DNA of 64,000 nucleotides from Fibrobacter sp. UBA7003 (GTDB lineage: Bacteria > Fibrobacterota > Fibrobacteria > Fibrobacterales > Fibrobacteraceae): the NCBI GenBank assembly GCA_002449765.1, contig DJXN01000012.1, positions 1 through 64,000 of the forward strand, written 5' to 3'. Below are positions 30,694-37,542 of the stretch, piece by piece (position 1 is the stretch's first letter; every line of letters begins with the position of its first letter). The position numbers and the translations under genes are program-made. Under the pieces are notes generated by a model. The model saw only the letters and a list, made by a program, of their open reading frames with translations. It did no database searches and was not told the origin of the DNA.

Positions 30694-30765
30694 ATTGAGC
30701 TACCAGGATTCGAACCTAGACAAACAGAGTCAGAATCTGTTGTGCTACCATTACACCATAGCTCA
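30694..30765 (-). tRNA. tRNA-Gln (anticodon CTG)
   Basis: 72-nt cloverleaf on the minus strand. The acceptor stem is TGAGCTA/TAGCTCA with discriminator A. The D-arm has TGTAATGGTAGCA, and the anticodon arm is ACAGA-TTCTGAC-TCTGT with CTG at 34-36. The T-arm has GGTTCGAATCC. CCA is not encoded. It reads CAG codons. Confidence 0.95.
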
Positions 30766-30776
30766 GTGTGGGCACA

Positions 30777-30805
30777 ACTTTAGAAAAATTTCTTCAGCCG
30801 TGCAA
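30777..30805 (-). promoter_or_regulatory. Predicted tRNA-Gln promoter
   Basis: Minus-strand TTGCAC (30805-30800), a 17-nt spacer and TAAAGT (30782-30777), ending 11 nt before the mature 5' end of the tRNA. Confidence 0.55.
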
Positions 30806-30818
30806 GGGGTAAATTCAA

Positions 30819-32210
30819 TTATTTTACAGATTTCGGCAAAGCGGGCGGGGTATAGGTCATTCCCTGCCATTCCAGCACGTCCCCTTCGGGGAGGTTCACA
30901 AAAACGCTCACCACATACTCGTCGAAAGCCATTTCGGCATCCTGGAGCGTCGAAATGACCTTCGCATCGCCGGAATAAAGCACCAGTTCCTGTTCCCCGG
31001 ACGGGATTTCGGCAATGGACAAAGGCTTGCACGTCACCGCGCGGACAAAATGGGCGGTTCCCTTCGCTCCGATAACGACGCTATTCATCATGCAGTTGTC
31101 CGACTGGCTGGAATCCTGCTTGTCGATAACCAGGGCTATCCGGCTGTTGAGTCCCGACGGCTTGGAAAGTTCGACCGTACCAAGGTCCAAGGTGTCTTCC
31201 AGGTCCTCGACTTCCGACTTCATCACGTAGCGGCTGAGCCCCATCCCCGGCACCTTGCCCACCGCGCGGAACTCCACGCGGAAGCTGTCGGCGGGAATTT
31301 CGGACGGGACCGGCAGCCACCAGCGTCCCAGACTGTCGGTCGTGGTCTCGGCGACAAATTCGGAGACATCCCCTGCAAAGCCAAAGCCGAAGAGATCCGT
31401 AATCGCCATGACCTCCACTCCGGCACACTCCTTAGCATTCTTGCAGGCTACACGGCCGGAAATGCGCGAAACGGGCGTTTGTTCTTCCGGCTGGTTCATC
31501 AGGGAATCCACTTCGGACTCGGTGCTCCAGAGGAACGGCCCCGTAAGGAGCGTATCGCCAGGTTCGACCTCGACAGAATCCATGTTCCACACGCGGTAGA
31601 TGAGGCTGTCGGCAACGCCCGAATCCTTGAGCTTAGCCACGATCTGCGGGTCGCCCGGGCAGAACCCGAACCACCACGTGCCGGCAGGGATCATCATGGA
31701 GAAGGAATCTCCCGCGAACACGCTCTGCGTGAACGGCATGCCGGGCATGTACACCATAAAGTGCGACCCGACCGGCACCGCAGGCTCGGTCACTTCCTCG
31801 TAGAAAAGCACTCCGCCGAACACGGCCGCCTTTTCGAGCTTAATCTTTTCGAAATCTTCCTTGGACGCCGCCGTTACGCGCGGCATGTAGGAGATTTCTT
31901 CTGCATCCTCGTCCACGACAGCAAGCTGGAACGTGTCGGCGATAGCGGAATCGAACGCGAACACGCCCGCCGTATCCGTCCGGACTTCGACAAATTCTGG
32001 AACGGAAAGATTTTCAGATTCATCGTAGATACGCGCCATGCGGACCACGGCATTCTTCGCATACGAGCCGTCCGTCCGGACAACAGAGCCCGAAACTTCC
32101 GCCGTTATCATGTTCTCGGTATCGGTCGCCGTGCCGGCAACCTTATCCCCATCGGAGCAGGCGCAAAGAGCAACCGCCGAAGCGAAGGCAATCTTCAAAA
32201 AGTTCTTCAT
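30819..32210 (-). CDS. Lipoprotein coupled to a TIGR02147 regulator
   Basis: 463 residues. The signal ends in the lipobox ALCAC. The body has regulatory-like beta modules similar to carboxypeptidase D/CNA-B repeats: VSGSVVRTDGSYAKNAVVRM with VRTDTAGVFAFD (about 38-90) and ISGRVACKNAKECAGVEVMA with TTTDSLGRWWLPVP (about 240-290). Remaining regions are beta-rich with no family I recognise. The start overlaps the stop of the TIGR02147 gene by 4 nt (ATGA), so the two are made together. Such regulator-lipoprotein pairs appear characteristic of Fibrobacter; the function is unknown. Confidence 0.75.
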   Translation of the reverse strand: MKNFLKIAFASAVALCACSDGDKVAGTATDTENMITAEVSGSVVRTDGSYAKNAVVRMARIYDESENLSVPEFVEVRTDTAGVFAFDSAIADTFQLAVVDEDAEEISYMPRVTAASKEDFEKIKLEKAAVFGGVLFYEEVTEPAVPVGSHFMVYMPGMPFTQSVFAGDSFSMMIPAGTWWFGFCPGDPQIVAKLKDSGVADSLIYRVWNMDSVEVEPGDTLLTGPFLWSTESEVDSLMNQPEEQTPVSRISGRVACKNAKECAGVEVMAITDLFGFGFAGDVSEFVAETTTDSLGRWWLPVPSEIPADSFRVEFRAVGKVPGMGLSRYVMKSEVEDLEDTLDLGTVELSKPSGLNSRIALVIDKQDSSQSDNCMMNSVVIGAKGTAHFVRAVTCKPLSIAEIPSGEQELVLYSGDAKVISTLQDAEMAFDEYVVSVFVNLPEGDVLEWQGMTYTPPALPKSVK

Positions 32211-33064
32211 GTTGCGTCCTCCACGTCCTCCACGGACTTCGAAGGTTCCCTCTCCTTGCTGAGGGGGAAAAACTGAACATTCAACTCACACACCATGGAT
32301 TCACCACTATCCGACCGTACAATATCCAAGATTTCCTTGCGGAACACGTCTATCTTGTTGATGATGCGCTCCAGGCCCTCGGCCGAGACACTCATCGTAG
32401 TACAAGATACATTTCTGCGTTCGGTGCTATAATGGTCAAGAGCGTTTTTCGCAAGGTCAATCATCTGTTTCTGGAACTGGTGACCGAAAAGCGGGGCGAT
32501 TTCGCGGCCGCTCGATATGGTCTTGTTCACGGAACGGTAGAAACCGTCCTCGGCAATCTCGATAAGCCCGAGGTCGAGCAGGAGCTGTACGGCCTGCTTC
32601 GCCTGCGGGAGCGAAATTTTAGGATTCAGGAAGAGCGCCACCTCCTGAATGTTCTTCTCGTTGATGTTCAATACCGAAAGCGCCTCGCGGACAGCCACGT
32701 AGTACCACTTGCTATAGTATTCCTGCTGGTTCCGGGTGAGCGTCTTGACAGTGCGGGGCAAAAGTGCCGACATCTGGTCGAAGATCTGCTGCTTGGACGC
32801 CGGAGTCGTCGCGTGCGTAAAATCCACCATCAGGGTAAAATAGCGGCTTTCGCGTTCGTTCAGGCCGAGCGCCTTGATAAACTTGGGCAACATCTGCGGG
32901 GTGAGCGACTTGCGGCCACGGATGAGGTCGAGATAGAGTCCGGACGACGAGTAGCCCGCCTTCTTCGCGAAGGACCGGTACGAGAAGTAGCGCTGGACGG
33001 ACTTACGGTACTCGTAATAGTCCTGCAGGTACTTCCTGTAATTGTAGTAGGCGTAGACGTTCAT
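32207..33064 (-). CDS. TIGR02147-family protein, putative DNA-binding regulator
   Basis: 285 residues. The N-terminus NVYAYYNYRKYLQDYYEYRK and FSYRSFAKKAGYSSSGLYLDLIRGRKSL fit TIGR02147, a family strongly expanded in Fibrobacter. The segment around residues 30-55 looks like a helix-turn-helix, and LGLNERESRYFTLMVDF is the next conserved block. The C-terminal half (about 120-260) includes a winged-helix-like NINEKNIQEVALFLNPKISL. The protein is cytoplasmic and first in a two-gene unit with the lipoprotein at 30819. Four GAACAC motifs lie upstream (33097-33231). A regulatory role is inferred, not demonstrated. Confidence 0.82.
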   Translation of the reverse strand: MNVYAYYNYRKYLQDYYEYRKSVQRYFSYRSFAKKAGYSSSGLYLDLIRGRKSLTPQMLPKFIKALGLNERESRYFTLMVDFTHATTPASKQQIFDQMSALLPRTVKTLTRNQQEYYSKWYYVAVREALSVLNINEKNIQEVALFLNPKISLPQAKQAVQLLLDLGLIEIAEDGFYRSVNKTISSGREIAPLFGHQFQKQMIDLAKNALDHYSTERRNVSCTTMSVSAEGLERIINKIDVFRKEILDIVRSDSGESMVCELNVQFFPLSKEREPSKSVEDVEDAT

Positions 33065-33096
33065 TGCTTACAAAAATAATTTTTTATTTTCTCGGG

Positions 33097-33231
33097 AACA
33101 CCCCCTTTTTACGATTTTTGATAAAATTTGCGATATTTGTCAAATTTTGGGTAAAAAAGAACACTTCGAGAACACTTTTCGTATTCCACCTATACCCTTT
33201 GCCAAAAAATTTGGATATATTTGGGGAACAC
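33097..33231. promoter_or_regulatory. Four GAACAC motifs in a divergent intergenic region
   Basis: GAACAC occurs at 33097, 33159, 33170 and 33226 within 135 AT-rich bases between the TIGR02147 gene (minus) and the hydrolase gene (plus). Two copies are preceded by CGGG or TGGG and followed by CCC. They could be regulator sites. The remainder of the region shows no ORF. Confidence 0.35.
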
Positions 33232-33246
33232 CCAATCCCATCCCTC

Positions 33247-33285
33247 GGACCTTCGCTGATACTCCTAGCGAAGGTCCTTTTTTTC
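33247..33285 (+). terminator. Strong plus-strand hairpin terminator upstream of a gene start
   Basis: GGACCTTCGCT, an 8-9 nt loop and AGCGAAGGTCC followed by TTTTTTT: an 11-bp stem. No plus-strand gene precedes it, since the upstream TIGR02147 gene reads the other way. It may end a small RNA or act as an attenuator for the gene at 33312. Confidence 0.75.
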
Positions 33286-33311
33286 GCCCCCTTATTTCTA
33301 TATTTGCGCGC

Positions 33312-34094
33312 ATGGACATCAAGAAGAGCGCTACCGGAATCGCATTCCGCATTTTACGTCTTGTGGGAATCCTCGCCGTCATCTACGTGAGCATGGTTTT
33401 CTACCTCGCGCTTACCGAACGCCGGAACGCCTTCCCGAGAGCCATCACGCACAAGGAAGCGCGAGAGGCCATCGCAAACAGCGCTAAATCCATCACCTGC
33501 ACCACCAAGGACGGAATTGCGCTCGAAGGCTGGACCATCGGCAATTCGGTCGCACCCTTACTGCTCTATTACCCCGACGCAAACGAGGATGCAGCGCAGT
33601 TCCTCGCCGAGGCCCAAGGTCAAAAAGGGTTCTCGCTCGCCGCATTCAACTACAGGGGCAGCGGTTCGAACAAAGGAACGCCCTCGCAGGAGGCATTCGA
33701 GGCCGACGCGAAGGACATCGCCGAATGCGCAGCACAAATCGGCGGTAAATCTCCAGAATTCCTTGCAGGACGTGGAACCGGAGCCATTCTAGCCGCCGAA
33801 CAGTTCAACGGGAACGGGAACCTGCTCCTTATCGACCCCGCCATGAGCATTGCCGACGCTATCGGGGCAAAATACCGCTTTCTCTATCCGAAGTTTTTGG
33901 TGCGTGCCAATGTAAAAATGCCGACAGAGAAGCTAGAAAAGTTCGGGAAGCGCACCACAATCCTTCTGGACCGCAGTTTTAGCCGTGATGCAAATCACAC
34001 GTTCAAAAGCCGTTTCGGCGGTCTAAACTCCTTGGAAAGAGGCGAAAAAAGCTTCGCAGAAATCCTCCTCTACTGGATTACTCAATCGTATTAA
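33312..34094 (+). CDS. Alpha/beta-hydrolase-like protein lacking the nucleophile Ser
   Basis: 260 residues from ATG 33312; 55 upstream codons are open but run through the terminator hairpin. An N-terminal membrane helix (ILRLVGILAVIYVSMVFYLA) is followed by a BEM46-like alpha/beta hydrolase fold: LEGWTIGNSVAPLLLYYPDA, FSLAAFNYRGSGSNKG (oxyanion strand) and FLAGRGTGAILAAEQF at the nucleophile elbow. The elbow should be GxSxG but reads GRGTG, so Ser is Gly. The acid (LLDRSF) and His (DANHTF) regions are recognisable but unusual. It is probably not a classical hydrolase; a binding or scaffolding role is possible. Confidence 0.7.
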   Translation: MDIKKSATGIAFRILRLVGILAVIYVSMVFYLALTERRNAFPRAITHKEAREAIANSAKSITCTTKDGIALEGWTIGNSVAPLLLYYPDANEDAAQFLAEAQGQKGFSLAAFNYRGSGSNKGTPSQEAFEADAKDIAECAAQIGGKSPEFLAGRGTGAILAAEQFNGNGNLLLIDPAMSIADAIGAKYRFLYPKFLVRANVKMPTEKLEKFGKRTTILLDRSFSRDANHTFKSRFGGLNSLERGEKSFAEILLYWITQSY

Positions 34095-34106
34095 AACGCC
34101 TCCAGT

Positions 34107-34129
34107 CCCTTATTTTATAAGGGTTTTTA
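34107..34129 (+). terminator. Terminator after the hydrolase-like gene
   Basis: CCCTTAT-TTT-ATAAGGG followed by TTTTTAT, 13 nt after the stop at 34094. Confidence 0.7.
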
Positions 34130-34231
34130 TAGGAAACGTTATTTAATGAAACAACGTAATGTGCAAAATAGTTTTCATGCAAAAATACAAGAAAGTGAAA
34201 TACCTCACATTCCGCTTTTTTGAACAACCGC

Positions 34232-34261
34232 TTGACAAAAGCCCCTTATTTTGTTTATCTT
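34232..34261 (+). promoter_or_regulatory. Predicted promoter of the gene at 34306
   Basis: TTGACA (34232-34237) and TATCTT (34256-34261) with an 18-nt spacer. AGAGG at 34295-34299 is the ribosome site. The region 34130-34231 before it shows nothing recognisable. Confidence 0.6.
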
Positions 34262-34305
34262 TTATATGGGGTGAAGAAATAATCAAATAAAATAAGAGGT
34301 GTATA

Positions 34306-35001
34306 ATGGACTCTATCAACGTCAAAATGGACATCCGCGGATTCATCCGCTTCTCCAACGAAGCTGTCAAGGAACTCAAGCTCGACAAGAATCCGTATGC
34401 GGATCTTGAAATCGATGTCGTCGGCAAGCGCATCGCCGTGACCCCGAGCAAGACACTCAAGCCCACATCCTTCCGCTTCATGCCGAACGGTGCCGGCTAC
34501 CTTCTCTACTTCAAGGGTGCCATGAACGCCACCGGCTTCCAGATTGTCACCGGAAGCTACACCATGGTCAGAGAAGGCAACAAGTTTGTATTCACGGGCA
34601 AGGCCCCCGCCAAAAAGAAGGGCGCATGGGAAATCATCGCCTGCCGCAATTCCGTCGGCATCCCGATGCTCTCCATCGACTCCCGCGGCACCATCATTTT
34701 TGACAAGCGCACGAGCACTGCCGTCGAAACGGCCAAGAACGACACCATGATCGCCGAATACGACATGGCGAAGAAGACCTTCAAGCTCACCTTCAGCAAG
34801 AAGGGCTTCATCAACGTCCGCACTATTGCAAGCCATGCGAATGCCTCCTTCATGGGCACGCTCTCCTCTCACGGGATTGCGCTTCCGAAGAAGAGCTTCC
34901 GCACCGAATGCAAAATCGACGGCAAGGTCGTCACCTTCAGCGTTGCGGCTCTCGTCGCCGAACAGAAGGCCCTTGAAAAAGCGGCAAAGGCAAAAAAGTA
35001 A
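34306..35001 (+). CDS. Conserved hypothetical protein, possible AbrB-like N-terminus
   Basis: 231 residues, basic, with no signal or membrane segment; I do not recognise the family. The N-terminus has RGFIRFSNEAVKELKLD, an acidic DLEIDVVGKRIAVTPSK, then FMPNGAGYLLYFKG. The GxIRFSxEAxKxL....LEI...GKRIAVTP spacing resembles the swapped-hairpin AbrB fold, but this is weak. The middle and C-terminal parts are beta-rich (SIDSRGTIIFDKRTS, FKLTFSKKGFINV) and end in a Lys/Ala tail. Good own promoter and ribosome site. It lies 17 nt before the membrane-protein gene at 35019. Confidence 0.65.
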   Translation: MDSINVKMDIRGFIRFSNEAVKELKLDKNPYADLEIDVVGKRIAVTPSKTLKPTSFRFMPNGAGYLLYFKGAMNATGFQIVTGSYTMVREGNKFVFTGKAPAKKKGAWEIIACRNSVGIPMLSIDSRGTIIFDKRTSTAVETAKNDTMIAEYDMAKKTFKLTFSKKGFINVRTIASHANASFMGTLSSHGIALPKKSFRTECKIDGKVVTFSVAALVAEQKALEKAAKAKK

Positions 35002-35018
35002 ACAACTAGGCGGTAGCC

Positions 35019-35459
35019 ATGATTGACGTTCTCAAGGCATTTTACAGCGTTCACTACAATTTCGGCATCCTCGCCATAATCATCCTGTTGATCGGCATCC
35101 TCTTCGCGACGAAGAAAATGTGGATTTTCCTTGCGATTACGGTAGTTATCGTGCTCGTCATGAACGTTGCCTTCTACAAGATGACCGATGGGAAATCCTG
35201 GACCATCGAACCTGCAGTCGTCAAGACCGAGTTCGGCGAGACCAAGGGTTCTCCCATGACGTTCGATGTCAAAAAGAACTGGGTCAACGAAGAAGGTGTC
35301 ATTGTGGATCGTGGCGACACCATCCACCACTGGTGCTGGGTCGACCAGATCTGGGAAAATTTCTCGGAGACCGATGTCATCGGAGCACTGTGGGGCGAAA
35401 ACAAGAGCAAGAAGATGATCAAGGCGTCTGAATCGCACGGCGAAGGCGTCGGCGAATAG
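35019..35459 (+). CDS. Small membrane protein, unknown
   Basis: 146 residues. Two closely spaced hydrophobic helices (FGILAIIILLIGILFAT and WIFLAITVVIVLVMNVAFY) are followed by a soluble domain of about 90 residues, probably periplasmic (SWTIEPAVVKTEFGETKG, WCWVDQIWENFSETD). No family recognised. It follows the gene at 34306 in the same direction and probably shares its transcript. It ends 7 nt from the convergent lpxH stop. Confidence 0.6.
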   Translation: MIDVLKAFYSVHYNFGILAIIILLIGILFATKKMWIFLAITVVIVLVMNVAFYKMTDGKSWTIEPAVVKTEFGETKGSPMTFDVKKNWVNEEGVIVDRGDTIHHWCWVDQIWENFSETDVIGALWGENKSKKMIKASESHGEGVGE

Positions 35460-35466
35460 CGAATCG

Positions 35467-36186
35467 CTACCATTCCTGAAGTTTCAACGCACCTTCTTCC
35501 ATCTGGAGGAAGGTGCGTTTCCATATCCATTCCCCGGGAGAGGCGACCACGCCGCCCTCGACATCCCAAACGCCCGCGATATGGTGGTGGCCGTGGACGC
35601 AGAAGTCGCAATTATTGCGCTTGAGGATGGACTTGCCCCAACCCAGGTATTCCTGGAGGTTGATTTTACGGGACTCGCCGATTTTCCGACTGTTGCGGCC
35701 CACAAAACGCGCGAGCGCCATGCCCCAATCCGGGTGAATTTGTTTGAAAAGCCAGCGGTTCAGCGGGAAGTCGAGCACGCGCCGCATGATGCGGTAACCG
35801 AAATCGGATTTCGCGACACCATCGCCGTGATGGAAATAAACGCGCTTGCCCTGGATTTCAAGGACAAGGCTCCTGTGGACCTGAACACCCAGCGCCTTCG
35901 GGAAGAAATCCCCGTAGGCAAAGTCGTGGTTCCCGCGCAAGATATGCACCTCGCAGCCCGCCTGGACAAGTTCACGGAGCGTGAAGAAGAGTTCCATGTG
36001 GTTCTTGTTCACGTAGTCGCTGTACTCGTACCAGAACTCGAACAGGTCGCCCACGACTACCAGGTGCGACGCCTTGCCCTTGATGGAGGCGAGGAAGTCC
36101 ACGAGCATCTTCTCGCGGTCGGGCAACGCTCCCGGAGGGTTTACCCCCAGGTGGGCATCGGATATGAAGTAGGCACAGGATTCCAT
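35467..36186 (-). CDS. lpxH: LpxH-like UDP-2,3-diacylglucosamine diphosphatase
   Basis: 239 residues. The calcineurin-like metallophosphatase motifs are all present: FISDAHLGVN, VVGDLFEFWYEY, ILRGNHDFAYGD, FHHGDGVAKSD and CVHGHHHIAGVW. LpxH removes UMP from UDP-2,3-diacylglucosamine in lipid A synthesis, at the inner face of the inner membrane. The conserved Asp/His spacing and EFWYEY favour LpxH over general phosphatases, though the branch (LpxH or LpxH-like) is not settled here. Gram-negative envelope genes (lnt) are nearby on the other strand. Confidence 0.85.
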   Translation of the reverse strand: MESCAYFISDAHLGVNPPGALPDREKMLVDFLASIKGKASHLVVVGDLFEFWYEYSDYVNKNHMELFFTLRELVQAGCEVHILRGNHDFAYGDFFPKALGVQVHRSLVLEIQGKRVYFHHGDGVAKSDFGYRIMRRVLDFPLNRWLFKQIHPDWGMALARFVGRNSRKIGESRKINLQEYLGWGKSILKRNNCDFCVHGHHHIAGVWDVEGGVVASPGEWIWKRTFLQMEEGALKLQEW

Positions 36187-36205
36187 TGTAGAAGAATATA
36201 GTAAT

Positions 36206-36265
36206 TAGTTGGCAGAGCGCAGAACTTAGTTGGCAGAGCGCTGAACTTAGTTGGCAGTAGGTGAA
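36206..36265. repeat. Tandem 21-bp repeat, about 2.7 units
   Basis: Unit TAGTTGGCAGAGCGCNGAAC plus T, starting at 36206, 36227 and 36248; the third unit diverges after TAGTTGGCAG. It fills the divergent gap between lpxH (start 36186) and the lipoprotein at 36288. Confidence 0.75.
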
Positions 36266-36287
36266 CAAAAGAATTATATTTAAGGTA

Positions 36288-36845
36288 ATGAAATTTTCCG
36301 TAGCAAAATCGCTGGCCATTGCAGGTTGTGCGCTCATTGTGGGGTGCTCGATGAGCCTCACGAAATACGACCTGCAGGAATACCCGAAGACTATCCCGTT
36401 CTTCGAGCCCATCACGATTGCATACGGCGGGGACACGCTCTACCTCGATACGAACCTGCAGCGCGCCTACACGCGGGTAATAGACACGCTTAGCTACCCG
36501 ATGGAAAGCTGCCGCGGGGTAGCCCACATCAATGCAAGCGTCTCGCAGGACGAACAGCCAAGCGCCTGGAACGTGGGTCTCGCATTCGTGCCGTTCTGGC
36601 CGATTGCCCCCGTGAAAGAAACGTGGACCTACAGGATGGACGTGCGCATTTTTTGCAACGGCTCCCTCACCTTCAAGGCGGAACTCGAAGAAAGCGAACA
36701 CGTGGACGCCTTCTGGTACGGCAAGTTCCGGGCCGACCTCGTGAACGATGCCTCGCAGGAGATGCACCGCAAGCTGCTGGAGCGCATCCGGTACGAAACG
36801 CAACTCGGAAGGAACACCGACCTCAATTCCGCGCAGGACTTTTAG
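36288..36845 (+). CDS. Small lipoprotein, unknown
   Basis: 185 residues. ATG 36288 begins a clear signal (MKFSVAKSLAIAGCALIVGC) with lipobox IVGC; nine codons upstream (GTG 36261) are open but read into the tandem repeat. The mature part has no recognised domain: YGGDTLYLDTNLQRAYTRVI, GLAFVPFWPIAPVKETWTYR and a C-terminal helix. An alternating hydrophobic region around 95-115 may insert in the membrane. The stop is one base from the start of rsmI, so the two are cotranscribed. Confidence 0.75.
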   Translation: MKFSVAKSLAIAGCALIVGCSMSLTKYDLQEYPKTIPFFEPITIAYGGDTLYLDTNLQRAYTRVIDTLSYPMESCRGVAHINASVSQDEQPSAWNVGLAFVPFWPIAPVKETWTYRMDVRIFCNGSLTFKAELEESEHVDAFWYGKFRADLVNDASQEMHRKLLERIRYETQLGRNTDLNSAQDF

Positions 36846-36846
36846 C

Positions 36847-37530
36847 ATGCACACTCTCTATATTGTCGCGACCCCCATCGGGAACATGGAAGACATCACC
36901 TACCGCGCCGTGCGGATCCTCAAGGAAGTCCCGCTCGTGCTCGCCGAGGACACGCGACACACGCGCATCCTGTTCGACAACTACGGGATAAGCACCCCGA
37001 TGGAAGCCTACCACGACTTCAACAAGGAGAAGGTGACCCCGAAGTACGTGGAATTTCTGAAAAACGAGGGCGATATCGCGCTCGTGAGCGACGCGGGAAC
37101 GCCGGGCGTCGCCGACCCCGCATTCAATCTGGTGCGGCAGTGCGTACGTGAAGGCATCGACGTGCGTGCGGTTCCAGGGCCCTGCGCGATGATTACCGCG
37201 CTTGTTTCGAGCGGCATGCCCACAGACCACTTCACGTTCCAGTACTTTTCGCCCAAGAAGAGCGCCCAGCGCATCCACCTGCTCGAAAAGCTGAAGGACG
37301 AAGAGGCGACGCAGATTTTTTACGCGAGCCCGCACAATATCGACAAGTTCGTCGAGGAAATCGGCCAGGTTTTCGGCGAAATCAAGATTGCGTTGATGCG
37401 CGAGCTCACCAAGAAGTTCGAAGAGCACCTCATCGGCACGCCGGCCGAGATTACGGCGCACTTCAAGGCGCACCCGCCCAAGGGCGAATTCGTGCTGATA
37501 TTCAACCCGAAGGACAAGAGCGGACTGTAG
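36847..37530 (+). CDS. rsmI: RsmI, 16S rRNA C1402 2'-O-ribose methyltransferase
   Basis: 227 residues; most RsmI proteins are 270-290, so the C-terminal part is short. The start at 36847 (MHTLYIVATPIGNMEDITYR) is canonical. VLAEDTRHTRILFDNYGI, LVSDAGTPGVADPAFNLVR and VPGPCAMITALVSSGM are the SAM-binding tetrapyrrole-methylase-fold motifs. IKIALMRELTKKFEEHLIGT is the last core block. RsmI methylates C1402 in the decoding centre. The gene starts just after the lipoprotein stop and precedes lnt by 12 nt. Confidence 0.93.
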   Translation: MHTLYIVATPIGNMEDITYRAVRILKEVPLVLAEDTRHTRILFDNYGISTPMEAYHDFNKEKVTPKYVEFLKNEGDIALVSDAGTPGVADPAFNLVRQCVREGIDVRAVPGPCAMITALVSSGMPTDHFTFQYFSPKKSAQRIHLLEKLKDEEATQIFYASPHNIDKFVEEIGQVFGEIKIALMRELTKKFEEHLIGTPAEITAHFKAHPPKGEFVLIFNPKDKSGL

Positions 37531-37542
37531 GTTAGACGATAG

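Noticed and set aside
34255..34872. Minus-strand ORF over the gene at 34306
   Set aside because: The plus strand has a good promoter, ribosome site and codon pattern; the minus-strand ORF has none.
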